A stretch of DNA of 37,779 nt from Paracoccaceae bacterium (GCA_029938175.1 JAPYON010000002.1:13681-51459), one strand, 5' to 3'. Positions 17,303-25,882 are shown, counted from the stretch's first letter. The notes: a model not told the origin generated them from the letters alone. A program made the numbers and translations.

Positions 17303-17941
17303 ATGCTACCCGATTTCTTACGTTTCTGGGGTGCCAATCCCGCATTTGAAAACCAATGGCCATGGCTGCTTGGGATTTTTCTGGCCGCGTATATGCTCGG
17401 CTCTGTTCCGTTCGGGATGATTGTTGCCAAAGTTATGGGGCTGGGGAATCTGCGCGACATAGGTTCTGGTAATATCGGGGCGACCAACGTGCTTCGAACC
17501 GGTTCCAAAAAGGCGGCATTCGCGACTTTGGTACTGGATTCCGGTAAAGGGGCCGTCGCAGTTCTGATCGCTCGGATGTATCTGGGCGAAGACGCAGCAC
17601 AAGTTGCGGCACTGGGCGCGTTCCTTGGCCATTTATTCCCGCTGTACCTGATGTTCAAAGGAGGCAAAGGCGTTGCCGTATTCCTTGGCATCATGCTGGC
17701 CTTGAATTTCTGGGCGGGACTGGCGGCCTGTATGGTTTGGCTGGCGACTTCACTGATCTTCCGCATGTCATCGCTGTCGGCGCTGACAGCATCAGCCAGC
17801 ATACCTGTCTGGCTTTCGGTGTTCGACATGCCCGCTGCGGTATGGCTGGGTGCCGTTCTGGCGGTTCTGGTGTGGGCTCGGCATCACGCCAATATTGGGC
17901 GATTGCTGAAGGGGCAAGAACCGAAAATCGGCAAGAAGTAA
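17303..17941 (+). CDS. plsY: Glycerol-3-phosphate acyltransferase PlsY
   Basis: 212 residues with about five membrane helices and the PlsY signatures GSVPFG near 33, GSGNIGATNVLR near 55, FKGGKGVA near 115 and the C-terminal HHANIGRLLKGQE. It transfers the acyl group from acyl phosphate to glycerol-3-phosphate in the inner membrane, the first step of phospholipid synthesis. It lies 9 bases after the pyrC-like gene with a TAAGGAG ribosome site, so it is the third gene of the pyrB operon. The sequence appears intact. Confidence 0.96.
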   Translation: MLPDFLRFWGANPAFENQWPWLLGIFLAAYMLGSVPFGMIVAKVMGLGNLRDIGSGNIGATNVLRTGSKKAAFATLVLDSGKGAVAVLIARMYLGEDAAQVAALGAFLGHLFPLYLMFKGGKGVAVFLGIMLALNFWAGLAACMVWLATSLIFRMSSLSALTASASIPVWLSVFDMPAAVWLGAVLAVLVWARHHANIGRLLKGQEPKIGKK

Positions 17942-17963
17942 ATATTAACAAAGGGTTTATTAC

Positions 17964-18359
17964 ATGAGTTTCATAGAATCCGTTGCCAGTTGCTTTTCGA
18001 ATTACATCACCTTTTCAGGCCGCGCTCCACGATCCGAGTATTGGTGGTTCGTGCTGTTCATGTTGATCGCAAACGCCGTTTTAAGTAGCGTAGATTCTCT
18101 GGTTTTTAATACAAATATGATCATGATGTCAGGTATGAAGATGCCATTCTGGGTTGGCAATATGGGCGGTCTGTTCTCGCTTTTGGTATTTTTGCCGTCC
18201 TAGGCCGTTTCCGTTCGCCGCCTGCACGACACAGGAAAATCCGGTTGGTGGTTATTGCTGCTTCTGATCCCGTTAATTGGGTCGATTTTCCTGTTTATCT
18301 GGTTCGTCAGCGAGGGCAGACGGGGTGAAAACGAATACGGCTACGACCCGTTGGCGTGA
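17964..18359 (+). pseudogene. DUF805 membrane protein interrupted by an in-frame TAG
   Basis: Reading from the ATG at 17964 gives 79 codons, then TAG at 18201-18203, then 51 more codons in the same frame to TGA at 18357-18359. The joined product is a normal-sized DUF805 protein: FSGRAPRSEYWW near residue 18, then after the stop AVSVRRLHDTGKSGWW, and a closing EGRRGENEYGYDP. The stop falls where family members usually have a hydrophobic residue (LPSxAVSVRR), so a one-base change from TTG is the simple explanation. The truncated 79-residue form lacks the most conserved motif and is unlikely to work. The frame is otherwise undamaged, suggesting a recent mutation or a sequencing error. It is 22 bases after plsY. 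Confidence 0.85.
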
Positions 18360-18366
18360 ATAATTC

Positions 18367-18393
18367 CGCCCCGCATTAGGCGCGGGGCGTTTT
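18367..18393 (+). terminator. Intrinsic terminator of the pyrB-plsY-DUF805 unit
   Basis: CGCCCCGC and GCGGGGCG form a perfect 8-bp GC stem with a 7-base loop, followed by TTTT on the plus strand. It lies 7 bases after the DUF805 stop and just before the convergent gshA stop. Confidence 0.85.
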
Positions 18394-18395
18394 GG

Positions 18396-19766
18396 TTAAT
18401 ACGAATATTCCTGGTAAACTCTCTTAATGTCGCCCGCCCATTCGCACTCGAACAAACGTTGCAGTTTCTTGGCTGGTGAGTGTCCGCGATCGACAGTCTC
18501 TTGCAGCGCGTTCAGGAAATGTGCCTCGTCCGGGATCATACCACCTGCTCCGGGTATAGCGCGTGCCTTAAGTCCCGCCTCGGAAATCGTCAGCAGCTCC
18601 TTAGCCACATCCAAAACTTCGCGACCGTTAATGCTGGCCTGCAGCGCGTCCTTGCCCACATCAGTCCGCAACTGGTCACGCTGATCCGCCGTCCAATCTT
18701 TGCAAACATCCCATGCCGCATCAAGCGCGTTTTGGTCATACATCAACCCCACCCAGAACGCTGGCAAGGCGCAAATCTTGCGCCATGGGCCACCGTCGGC
18801 GCCGCGCATTTCCATATATTTCTTGATCCGAGCTTCCGGGAAAGCCGTAGTTAAATGATCGGCCCAATCCGACAGCGTAGCGATTTCACCGGATAAGGCG
18901 GGTAATTTTCCTACCAGAAAATCGCGAAACGACATGCCCAAAGCGTCGATATACTTACCGTCGCGATAAACAAAATACATCGGCACATCGAGGGCATAGT
19001 CCACCCATGCGTCAAACCCGAAGCCGTCTTCGAACACAAACGGTAACATTCCGGTTCGTGCGTTATCCGTATTTTGCCAAACCCGTGCCCGCCACGATTG
19101 GTAGCCCGTCAATTTGCCCTCAAAAAACGGCGAGTTCGCAAATAAAGCCGTTGCAACCGGTTGCAACGCCAAGCTGGTGCGCAGTTTTTGTACCATGTCC
19201 GGCTCTGACGAAAAGTCGAGGTTAACCTGAATGGTCGTCGTGCGCCGCATCATCTGCGTTCCATGCGTGCCCACTTCGCCCATGTAGCGGTCCATCAACT
19301 TGTAACGGCCTTTGGGCATCAAGGGCATCTGCTCGTGCGTCCAGTCCGGCGCGGCACCCATGCCAAAGAAACCTACACCAACGGCGTCGGCTACGGCTTT
19401 CACCTCTTTCAAGTGCGTGTTTGCTTCGTCGCAGGTCTGGTGGATGCTTTCCAATGGTGCGCCTGACAACTCTAGCTGTCCACCTGGTTCAAGGGATACG
19501 TTGGCCCCGTTCTTTGTCAGTCCGATCAGATGGCCCGCTTCCTCAACCGGAGACCACCCAAACTGGTCGCGCAGACCTTCCAGTATGGCCTTGACGGAGC
19601 GATCACCTTCGTAAGGGACAGGCAGTAGTTCGCCTTTGGTATAACCGAATTTTTCATGCTCGGTCCCGATGCGCCATTCGCTTTTGCGTTTGCACCCCGA
19701 GGACATATACTCCGCAAGTTGTGCGTGGTTCTCGATTGGACCGCCACCGGATTGAGGTATCGACAT
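18396..19766 (-). CDS. gshA: Glutamate-cysteine ligase (GCS2 / plant-alphaproteobacterial type)
   Basis: 456 residues from the ATG at 19766, which has a GGGAG ribosome site; the upstream ATG at 19781 lacks one. The GCS2 fold shows EWRIGTEHEKFGY near 35, LEPGGQLELSGAP near 97, and the MRRTTTIQVNLDFSSEPDM segment near 180. The enzyme joins glutamate and cysteine with ATP, the rate-limiting step of glutathione synthesis. Cysteines are few and no fusion with GshB is present. It is the last gene of a minus-strand cluster that begins with rsmE. The gap to the preceding small gene is 73 bases, so an internal promoter is possible. Confidence 0.95.
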   Translation of the reverse strand: MSIPQSGGGPIENHAQLAEYMSSGCKRKSEWRIGTEHEKFGYTKGELLPVPYEGDRSVKAILEGLRDQFGWSPVEEAGHLIGLTKNGANVSLEPGGQLELSGAPLESIHQTCDEANTHLKEVKAVADAVGVGFFGMGAAPDWTHEQMPLMPKGRYKLMDRYMGEVGTHGTQMMRRTTTIQVNLDFSSEPDMVQKLRTSLALQPVATALFANSPFFEGKLTGYQSWRARVWQNTDNARTGMLPFVFEDGFGFDAWVDYALDVPMYFVYRDGKYIDALGMSFRDFLVGKLPALSGEIATLSDWADHLTTAFPEARIKKYMEMRGADGGPWRKICALPAFWVGLMYDQNALDAAWDVCKDWTADQRDQLRTDVGKDALQASINGREVLDVAKELLTISEAGLKARAIPGAGGMIPDEAHFLNALQETVDRGHSPAKKLQRLFECEWAGDIKRVYQEYSY

Positions 19767-19839
19767 TGCTTGGACTCCCATTCTATCTATTTGTCGACTT
19801 AGTGTCCAAAATAGGAGACCACAAGCGGCTATTAGGATT

Positions 19840-20358
19840 TTATTTATCGCGTTGCCAAATCGTGAATATTTCTTGCGTATCGGCCTCCTTGGCCCTCAGG
19901 ATTTTATCGTACCCGATCTTGGGCAGCGCCGCGAAAGTCTCGACCAATGCACCTGCCCCGTCAGCCGAGGCTGGAATGACCAGTGATCCCCCCGGAAACC
20001 ACAATATCCAATTACGGTCTCCGGTATTGCTGGGCAAAGTTGAAAGTTGAATTCTTAACAAATTATCAAGATCGACCGAGCCACCGTTTTCAGGTGAAAA
20101 ATAGGTGATTTCCCGCTCGCGGATTTCCACAATTCCAGGCCCGTTCGCAGTGGAGGCGATGCGCGCGCGCATGTAGGACACATAAAGAATGCTGCCAACC
20201 ATCGCCACAAATCCCAATACAATTGTGCCAAAAATCCAGCTTGACTGAATAATGGCCCGCCAAAACAGCCAGATCGCGAACGCGAATAATATTGATATTA
20301 TGGCAGGCTCGCGCCAACGGCGCAGGGTTTGCATGGCTTCGGGTCGGAAAATGGCCAT
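19840..20358 (-). CDS. Membrane protein with two N-terminal helices, function unknown
   Basis: 172 residues. Two adjacent membrane helices (about 17-35 and 41-61) are followed by a cytoplasmic beta-rich domain of ~105 residues containing EIREREITYFSPENGG and a WILWFPGGSLVIPA strand pair. This plan, two helices then a PH-like beta domain, resembles small bPH-type membrane proteins, but I cannot assign a family. It begins 2 bases after the stop of the broken GNAT gene and lies upstream of gshA, so it is part of the rsmE cluster. The frame is open and the codon use is like its neighbours. Confidence 0.7.
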   Translation of the reverse strand: MAIFRPEAMQTLRRWREPAIISILFAFAIWLFWRAIIQSSWIFGTIVLGFVAMVGSILYVSYMRARIASTANGPGIVEIREREITYFSPENGGSVDLDNLLRIQLSTLPSNTGDRNWILWFPGGSLVIPASADGAGALVETFAALPKIGYDKILRAKEADTQEIFTIWQRDK

Positions 20359-20360
20359 CG

Positions 20361-21232
20361 TCAGTCCTCGGTTTCGGGTGGTGCTAATATGATCAGAGTG
20401 TAGTGGCCAATTTGTTCAAAGCCAATGCCCCGATACGCCCGCAAAGCGTATTCATTTGCGGAAAACAGAATGGCTTTTTGCACACCTTGGGCGCAGACCT
20501 CTTGCAGATGCAGCGCAACAGCGAGTCCTCCATACCCTTGGCGGCGATTTTTAGGCGGAGTATAGACACCGCCGATTTGCACACTGTCTGAAAGAACGGC
20601 ATTGAAGCCAGTTCGGGCAACAGGCTTCAATGCCAATCGTTAATAAAACGAAGTTTTCCAGAGACGACCCTGCGAGCAACGTCATCCTTAACTGTTTCGA
20701 GCGCAGAGGCGCCCGCCTCGCGAAGACCCGCTTCAATCAAGTAGTCATATCCCCATTCAATCAGCAACGGGATGTCCTGCTGCACCGAATTGCGCAAAAT
20801 AGCGCCGTAGTTTGGCGGGGCGACCAACTTTTGTAAATCCAGCGCAAACAGTGGTTCAACGTCATCCATCGTGGTCGCTGTATTTGTTAATCCAAACGCC
20901 TTGCGCATAACTGCAGCTTGAGAAGATTCGCCAATGATGACGTTGTAAGCCGTATCATCTGGCAACACGCTTTGCATGAATTTCGAGATCTAGATTAATC
21001 CTTCGGCCGCTTGCATCATCAACGAGCCACTGTTCGCAATCGCTCCGACACCTTGAATTTCACCGTCCGACTCACGCAGAAAATACCGCATTGCGTAGTC
21101 CGCGGTTTTGTTTCCGATCCCGAATTCACGCAAATTGCTGCGTAAAAACATCGAAGTCTCCATCCGGCGCTTCAAAAACGCTTCGAGGCGCACCGCATCG
21201 TCTTGCGTCGCCTCGCGGATAGTTATCGTCAC
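20361..21232 (-). pseudogene. GNAT-family N-acetyltransferase with in-frame TAG and a frameshift
   Basis: The reading frame from GTG at 21232 (overlapping the rsmE stop as GTGA) runs 80 codons to TAG at 20990-20992 and continues in the same frame as ISKFMQSVLPDD. It reaches a second stop at 20627-20629. The end of the protein, with the acetyl-CoA loop RRQGYGG and the NEYALRAYRGIGFEQIG segment, is in another frame. The frames join smoothly at about 20637 if one base is missing (FIN then LALKPVARTGF). The whole would be ~290 residues, a normal size for this two-part GNAT family. Two independent lesions argue for a real pseudogene, though errors in the sequence cannot be excluded. Confidence 0.88.
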
Positions 21233-21966
21233 ACCCAATCCCCTAACGCACTTTGCCACGCGGTCAACGCCGCCACCGCCGCCGTATCCGCCCGCAATAT
21301 TCGTGGACCGAGGGTTGCAGAGGTTACCTGATCCATCCCCCGCAACCGCTCGCCTTCATCAGGCGAGAACCCGCCTTCGGGGCCAATCACAATCGCCCAT
21401 TTGCCCCCCGCCTGACCCGCCAGAGCCTGCGCCACAGGCAACGCGTCGCGCCCTTCGTCGCAGAACATAATACGGCGGTCTTTCGGCCAATCGTCCAGAA
21501 GGTCAGACAGTTTTTGCAAATCGGTAACTTCGGGGATGAACGTGCCGCCGCACTGCTCGGTCGCCTCCATCGCATATGCGCGTAGGCGGTCGATTTGAAT
21601 ACGGTCCATATTCGTAAAATCAGTAACCACAGGCATAATCCGCGCCGCGCCCAGCTCCGTTGCCTTCTCTACAATAAAAACAGTGCGGGCTTTTTTGATT
21701 GACGCGAACAACAGCCACACATCAGGCGGCATTTTCAGTGGCGCGGTTTGCACGCGGCAGGCCAGTTTTCCTGCGCGCTTGCCAGCTTCGACCACCTCGG
21801 CCTGCCATTCCCCGTCGAGGCCATTGAAAAGCAGCACATTATCGCCAATTTTCAGGCGCATCACGTTGAACAGATAGTTCGCCTGTTCTTTGGTGACGAC
21901 AATCCCTTGCCCATCCCCCAAAGTACCCTCTACAAAGAGCCTAATTTTCGTGCGTATCTTAGCCAT
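21229..21966 (-). CDS. rsmE: 16S rRNA (uracil1498-N3)-methyltransferase RsmE
   Basis: 245 residues: an N-terminal PUA-like domain (IRLFVEGTL, then HYLFNVMRLKIGD-like segment near 30) and a C-terminal SPOUT (trefoil knot) methyltransferase domain. The latter carries WAIVIGPEGGFSPDEG near 190 and LGPRILRADTAAVAAL near 218. It methylates N3 of U1498 in 16S rRNA using SAM. It is the first gene of the minus-strand rsmE-gshA cluster. The start codon is only 13 bases from the likely ubiA start on the other strand, so their 5' regions overlap. Confidence 0.94.
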   Translation of the reverse strand: MAKIRTKIRLFVEGTLGDGQGIVVTKEQANYLFNVMRLKIGDNVLLFNGLDGEWQAEVVEAGKRAGKLACRVQTAPLKMPPDVWLLFASIKKARTVFIVEKATELGAARIMPVVTDFTNMDRIQIDRLRAYAMEATEQCGGTFIPEVTDLQKLSDLLDDWPKDRRIMFCDEGRDALPVAQALAGQAGGKWAIVIGPEGGFSPDEGERLRGMDQVTSATLGPRILRADTAAVAALTAWQSALGDWV

Positions 21967-21979
21967 GTGGGTGCCCTTT

Positions 21980-22954
21980 ATGAATTCAGATGATCATATG
22001 CCTGAACCGGACCAAGATGGAAGAGTTGCCGATGCAACTTTGCTAAATTGGGTGGACCGCTTTGCGCCGCGCTGGTCGCGACCATACCTACGTCTGTCGC
22101 GTGCTGATCGCCCTGCGGGCACTTGGTTGTTGCTGATCCCATGCTGGTGGGGATTGGGATTGGCGGTCGCAGCGGACTCTGCTGGCGGCAGCCTGACGGA
22201 TATATGGATCGCTTTGGGTTGTGCCATCGGGGCTTTCCTGATGCGCGGCGCTGGCTGCACATGGAACGACATTTCGGATGTGAAATTCGACGCCGAGGTC
22301 GCCCGCACAAGATCACGCCCTCTGCCATCGAGGCAAGTAACCAAAAGGCAGGCGGCGGTCTGGCTAATCGTGCAAATGCTGATCGCCTTTGGCATTTTGT
22401 TAACTTTCAACCTGTTTACCATCGGGTTGGGCATCGCTGCCCTGCTTCCAGTGATGATTTATCCTTTCGCCAAGAGGTTCACGTGGTGGCCGCAGGTGTT
22501 CCTCGGTATCGCGTTCAACTGGGGTGCCTTGCTGGCTTGGTCGGCGCATAACGGCAGTCTGGGTTGGCCTGCAGTTTTGCTGTATCTGTCGGGCATCGCG
22601 TGGACGTTGTTCTATGATACGATTTACGCCCATCAAGACAAAGACGACGACGCGTTGATCGGAGTGAAATCGACGGCACGGTTGTTTGGAGACGCAACCC
22701 CGCGTTTTCTGCTGGGATTCATGATCCTGTCGATTTGCCTGATGGCATTCGCCGCGATCTTGGCGTTGTCCATCGGTCCTCCGCTTCCGCTTATGTTTGG
22801 CATAATCGCTGCTTGGGCGTTCGGGATGCACATGTTCTGGCAAATGCGGCATTTGAATATCCACGACCCCGAGGTATGCCTAAAGCTGTTCCGATCCAAC
22901 CGCGATACCGGCCTGATTGCCGCCGCATTCTTGGGAATCGCGGCAATACTGTAA
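21980..22954 (+). CDS. ubiA: 4-hydroxybenzoate polyprenyltransferase
   Basis: 324 residues from the ATG at 21980; an ATG at 21998 is an alternative, and the upstream in-frame start at 21890 would run through the rsmE start region and is unlikely. The protein has about eight membrane helices and both Asp-rich prenyl-diphosphate motifs: NDISDVKFDAEVARTRSRPLPS near 88 and YDTIYAHQDKDDDALIGVKS near 213. The enzyme attaches the polyprenyl tail to 4-hydroxybenzoate in ubiquinone synthesis. The ribosome site is weak for both starts. It is divergent from rsmE. Confidence 0.94.
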   Translation: MNSDDHMPEPDQDGRVADATLLNWVDRFAPRWSRPYLRLSRADRPAGTWLLLIPCWWGLGLAVAADSAGGSLTDIWIALGCAIGAFLMRGAGCTWNDISDVKFDAEVARTRSRPLPSRQVTKRQAAVWLIVQMLIAFGILLTFNLFTIGLGIAALLPVMIYPFAKRFTWWPQVFLGIAFNWGALLAWSAHNGSLGWPAVLLYLSGIAWTLFYDTIYAHQDKDDDALIGVKSTARLFGDATPRFLLGFMILSICLMAFAAILALSIGPPLPLMFGIIAAWAFGMHMFWQMRHLNIHDPEVCLKLFRSNRDTGLIAAAFLGIAAIL

Positions 22955-23026
22955 TTGGAGTGATACAGCTGTTGCCCTGTTGAAATTCATCCCCTAAAAA
23001 CAAATATCTAACGACTCCGAGGTTCC

Positions 23027-24850
23027 ATGCGTTTTGCCGCCATAGCTACTGCCACCGCCGGTTTTCTGGCAAGCGTTCTCGCGGCTGCTGTTGTTGCCGA
23101 TTTTGCGGTTGGCGTGCTCGAAGAAACCACACAGCGAAACACCAAGTCCGCACTTGTAGCATCCGGCCAAAACTGGGCGCAGGTTGATACGGACGGAACT
23201 CTTGTGTTTGTGACAGGTATGGCGCCGGACAGCCAAAAACGTATTCAGGCGTTCGATGCTATATCAAGCGTAGTGTCAATCGGTCGTATTCGCGAAACCA
23301 TGACGGTCGAGGAACGCATCCCCGCCATCGCCCCGAACTTCGCCTTGGAAATCCTGCGCAGTGGCACAGATGTCTCGCTGATCGGATTGTCCCCGAACGA
23401 GGGCCAGACCGATATTATTCGCCAAGCAATTGCAAACATCGACGGTGTATCACTGATTGATATGAAGGAATCGACGCAGTGGGATGCCCCCGATGGCTGG
23501 CACGCTGCGTTAGCGTTTGGTGCTGAAATCATGTCGCGAGTCGAACGGGCGAAGATCAGCATCATACCCGGCGAAGTCGATTTGACCGCTGTTGTAAAAA
23601 GTGACGCCGAAAAGCGTTTGTTGCAACGAGAACTGCTCGCAATCAAACCCGACGGGGTTGCTCTGAAAATCGATATTACCGCCCCTCGACCCATTTTCGC
23701 ACCTTATACGCTGACGCTTTTCGCCGCGGAGTCCGAAACCACGCTGATGTGCTATGCGCTAACACGTGGAGGAGCCGACCGTATTGTAGCGGCTGCGGGC
23801 CGAATTGGTGCTCTGACCTCGCCTGCTTGCGAGATCGGGTTGGGCGCGCCCACCGATGATTGGGCCGATGCTGCCATCGTAGGGATTAATGCCGTGGAAA
23901 ATATGGGTAGCGGCTCACTGGAAATGCGGGATTCCAGTATTACTTTGAATGCTGTGGAAGGATTTGATGCCGGTGTGTTCAACTCGATCGTAGCGGCGTT
24001 GCAGGATGCCTTACCCGAAGCCTATTCACTGAAAGCGATCCTGCCCGAAGCCGAAGTCGTTGCTGAAGACGAAGCCCGTCCCTATTTTCACGCACGGCTG
24101 TCCTTGGACGGATCAGCACTTTTGGAAGGCGTCACGATTGACGACATCTCAAAGCGCACGCTGCTGACATACGCTATGGCTAAATTCGGACACGCTGCTG
24201 TCAGTGACACCACCAATATTGCGCAATTCGCGCCGCATGGCTGGACCTCGCGCCAGTTAGTTGCCTTGGATGTTTTATCTTTGCTGATCGAAGGAAATAT
24301 CAAAGTCACGGAAGACACCGTGGCGGTGACGGGCACTGGCAAAACTACAGGATTATATAGCGCAATCCTCGGTAAGCTCGAAGTTGGTTTCGGGGCTGGC
24401 GCGCGGTTCACTATCGTCGTCGAAGAGATAATACCAGAACCTGTCGCCGAAGATGTTCCAGACCCCAAAGAGTGCGAGGCGGAAATCTCTACGCTGCTAG
24501 GTGAAAAACAGATTATCTTCGCGCCGTCATCGGCTGTAATCGACTCGGCTTCGGTGAAGACCATCAATAAGATCGTCACGATCCTGCATCGGTGTGACAC
24601 TGCCGTTTTCGAAATCGGCGGACATACAGACAGTCAGGGCCGCGAAGAAATGAACCTGAACCTAAGCCAAAGACGCGCCGATGCGATTCTGGATTCTCTG
24701 TTGGCACGCAATATGCTTTTAGGGGATCTGTCGGCCATCGGCTACGGCGAAACACAACCGATTGCAGATAACGAGACCAAAGACAGTCGTCAGGAAAATC
24801 GGCGCATTGAATTCAAACTGATCGAGGAGACCACAGATGGGCAGAACTGA
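23027..24850 (+). CDS. OmpA-family protein with a long repetitive periplasmic region
   Basis: 607 residues. The N-terminus MRFAAIATATAGFLASVLAAAVV is a signal peptide or uncleaved anchor. Residues ~40-470 contain several stretches of BON-like organisation (alternating strands and helices, FVTGMAPDSQKRIQAFDA, LIGLSPNEGQTDIIRQAIA). The last ~120 residues are an OmpA C-terminal peptidoglycan-binding domain with FEIGGHTDSQG and LSQRRADAILD, ending GYGETQPIADN and NRRIEFKL. The protein therefore probably tethers to peptidoglycan in the periplasm. Its stop lies 14 bases inside the next gene, a coiled-coil membrane protein, so the two are translationally linked and may form a complex. The exact function is unknown. 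Confidence 0.88.
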   Translation: MRFAAIATATAGFLASVLAAAVVADFAVGVLEETTQRNTKSALVASGQNWAQVDTDGTLVFVTGMAPDSQKRIQAFDAISSVVSIGRIRETMTVEERIPAIAPNFALEILRSGTDVSLIGLSPNEGQTDIIRQAIANIDGVSLIDMKESTQWDAPDGWHAALAFGAEIMSRVERAKISIIPGEVDLTAVVKSDAEKRLLQRELLAIKPDGVALKIDITAPRPIFAPYTLTLFAAESETTLMCYALTRGGADRIVAAAGRIGALTSPACEIGLGAPTDDWADAAIVGINAVENMGSGSLEMRDSSITLNAVEGFDAGVFNSIVAALQDALPEAYSLKAILPEAEVVAEDEARPYFHARLSLDGSALLEGVTIDDISKRTLLTYAMAKFGHAAVSDTTNIAQFAPHGWTSRQLVALDVLSLLIEGNIKVTEDTVAVTGTGKTTGLYSAILGKLEVGFGAGARFTIVVEEIIPEPVAEDVPDPKECEAEISTLLGEKQIIFAPSSAVIDSASVKTINKIVTILHRCDTAVFEIGGHTDSQGREEMNLNLSQRRADAILDSLLARNMLLGDLSAIGYGETQPIADNETKDSRQENRRIEFKLIEETTDGQN

Positions 24851-25175
24851 TTTGACCCTGATTACCGGTTCGGCACTTGTCGTCGCTATTATCATTGGAT
24901 GGAGCTTGCGGTGGTTGTTCGACAGGATGAACACGCACGGCCCTATGGCCGCGGACGAAGTCGTCGCCCGTATGCGCGAAGCCGAGGCAGCACAGGCCGT
25001 TGCCGAATTGCGTGCTGACGAGGCTGAAACATCAGCCCGACGTACTGAGGCACAACTTAAAGCAGAACTAGAGGCAGCAATGACGGGTCTGGCTGCTGCA
25101 CGCCGCGAGTCGGAGCAATGGCGGTCCGAGGCCGAAGCATGGCGCACAGAGGTGGATGAATTACGCGGGCATTAA
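24837..25175 (+). CDS. Small membrane protein with a long coiled coil, partner of the OmpA-family gene
   Basis: 112 residues: one membrane helix near the start (about 8-28, LITGSALVVAIIIGWSLRWLF), then an almost uninterrupted Ala/Glu/Arg-rich helix (about 38-110) with heptad character, i.e. a coiled coil. No catalytic motif is visible. The start codon lies inside the end of the OmpA-family gene (14-base overlap), so the pair is probably translated together. A role as a scaffold or oligomerising partner is inference from shape and linkage only. Confidence 0.8.
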   Translation: MGRTDLTLITGSALVVAIIIGWSLRWLFDRMNTHGPMAADEVVARMREAEAAQAVAELRADEAETSARRTEAQLKAELEAAMTGLAAARRESEQWRSEAEAWRTEVDELRGH

Positions 25176-25185
25176 GCCCTTGCGC

Positions 25186-25635
25186 CTAATCCCAGCGATC
25201 TAACGCTTCCTCGTCGGCATCGCGGGCGTCTACCCATTTACCGCCACCCGCTGTGCCCTCTTTCTTCCAGAAGGGCGCGCGGGATTTCAGATAATCCATA
25301 ATGAATTCCGCCGATTCAAACGCGTCTCCACGGTGGGGTGAGGCGGTCGCCACCATCACAATTTTTGCCCCCGGTAGCAACTTGCCGTACCGGTGAATTA
25401 TCCGACTGGCTTGCAAAGACCAACGAGTACTCGCCTCAGCCTCGATTTTGGCGAGGGATTTTTCGGTCATGCCCGGGTAATGCTCCAGCTCCATATCCGA
25501 AATATCCTGACCGCCTGCGGTGCTGCGCACAAGCCCCGTGAAGGTCACAACAGCCCCGATGTCCGTACGACCAGCCGACAATGCGGTGATCTCTGCACCA
25601 ACGTCAAAATCCTCGAGTTGCACGCTTACGGACAT
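25186..25635 (-). CDS. moaE: Molybdopterin synthase catalytic subunit MoaE
   Basis: 149 residues with the MoaE core: FTGLVRSTAGG near 28, LELEHYPGM-like MELEHYPGMTEK near 46, IIHRYGKLLPGA near 78, and the active-site lysine segment YLKSRAPFWKKE near 113. MoaE uses the MoaD C-terminal thiocarboxylate to insert sulfur into precursor Z (cPMP). It follows moaD with a single base between stop and start. It is the last gene of the uvrC-pgsA-moaD-moaE series and convergent with the OmpA/coiled-coil pair. Confidence 0.95.
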   Translation of the reverse strand: MSVSVQLEDFDVGAEITALSAGRTDIGAVVTFTGLVRSTAGGQDISDMELEHYPGMTEKSLAKIEAEASTRWSLQASRIIHRYGKLLPGAKIVMVATASPHRGDAFESAEFIMDYLKSRAPFWKKEGTAGGGKWVDARDADEEALDRWD

Positions 25636-25636
25636 A

Positions 25637-25882
25637 TCAGCCGCCTGTTACTGGCGGAAAGAAGGCCACTTCGCGAACGCCAACCAGCGATGCGCCGAGT
25701 TCGGACAATTCCTGATCCAGCGCAACACGCACCACATCCATATCGCTGAAAGCCAAATCGTAGCGTTCCTCACGTGCGCGCAATTCCGTCACCAGTTCTG
25801 CCACGGTTGCGGCGTTGGTCTCGATATCTTCGCGCGGCAGTCCGATACGCTCCCGAACCCACGCAAAATACAAAACTTTCAT
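25637..25882 (-). CDS. moaD: Molybdopterin synthase sulfur-carrier subunit MoaD
   Basis: 81 residues of the ubiquitin-like MoaD fold: it starts MKVLYFAWVRERIG, has FSDMDVVRVALDQ near 44, and ends in FFPPVTGG, the double glycine that is adenylylated and thiocarboxylated. The start shares one base with the pgsA stop (TGATG) and the gene is followed one base later by moaE, so MoaD and MoaE are made together as the synthase heterotetramer requires. Confidence 0.95.
   Translation of the reverse strand: MKVLYFAWVRERIGLPREDIETNAATVAELVTELRAREERYDLAFSDMDVVRVALDQELSELGASLVGVREVAFFPPVTGG

Noticed and set aside
17964-21232. Reassignment of TAG as a sense codon (readthrough or pyrrolysine)
   Set aside because: Several intact genes in the window, such as the Sua5 and yqgE-type genes and recN, end in TAG exactly at the family's normal length, so TAG works as a stop here.
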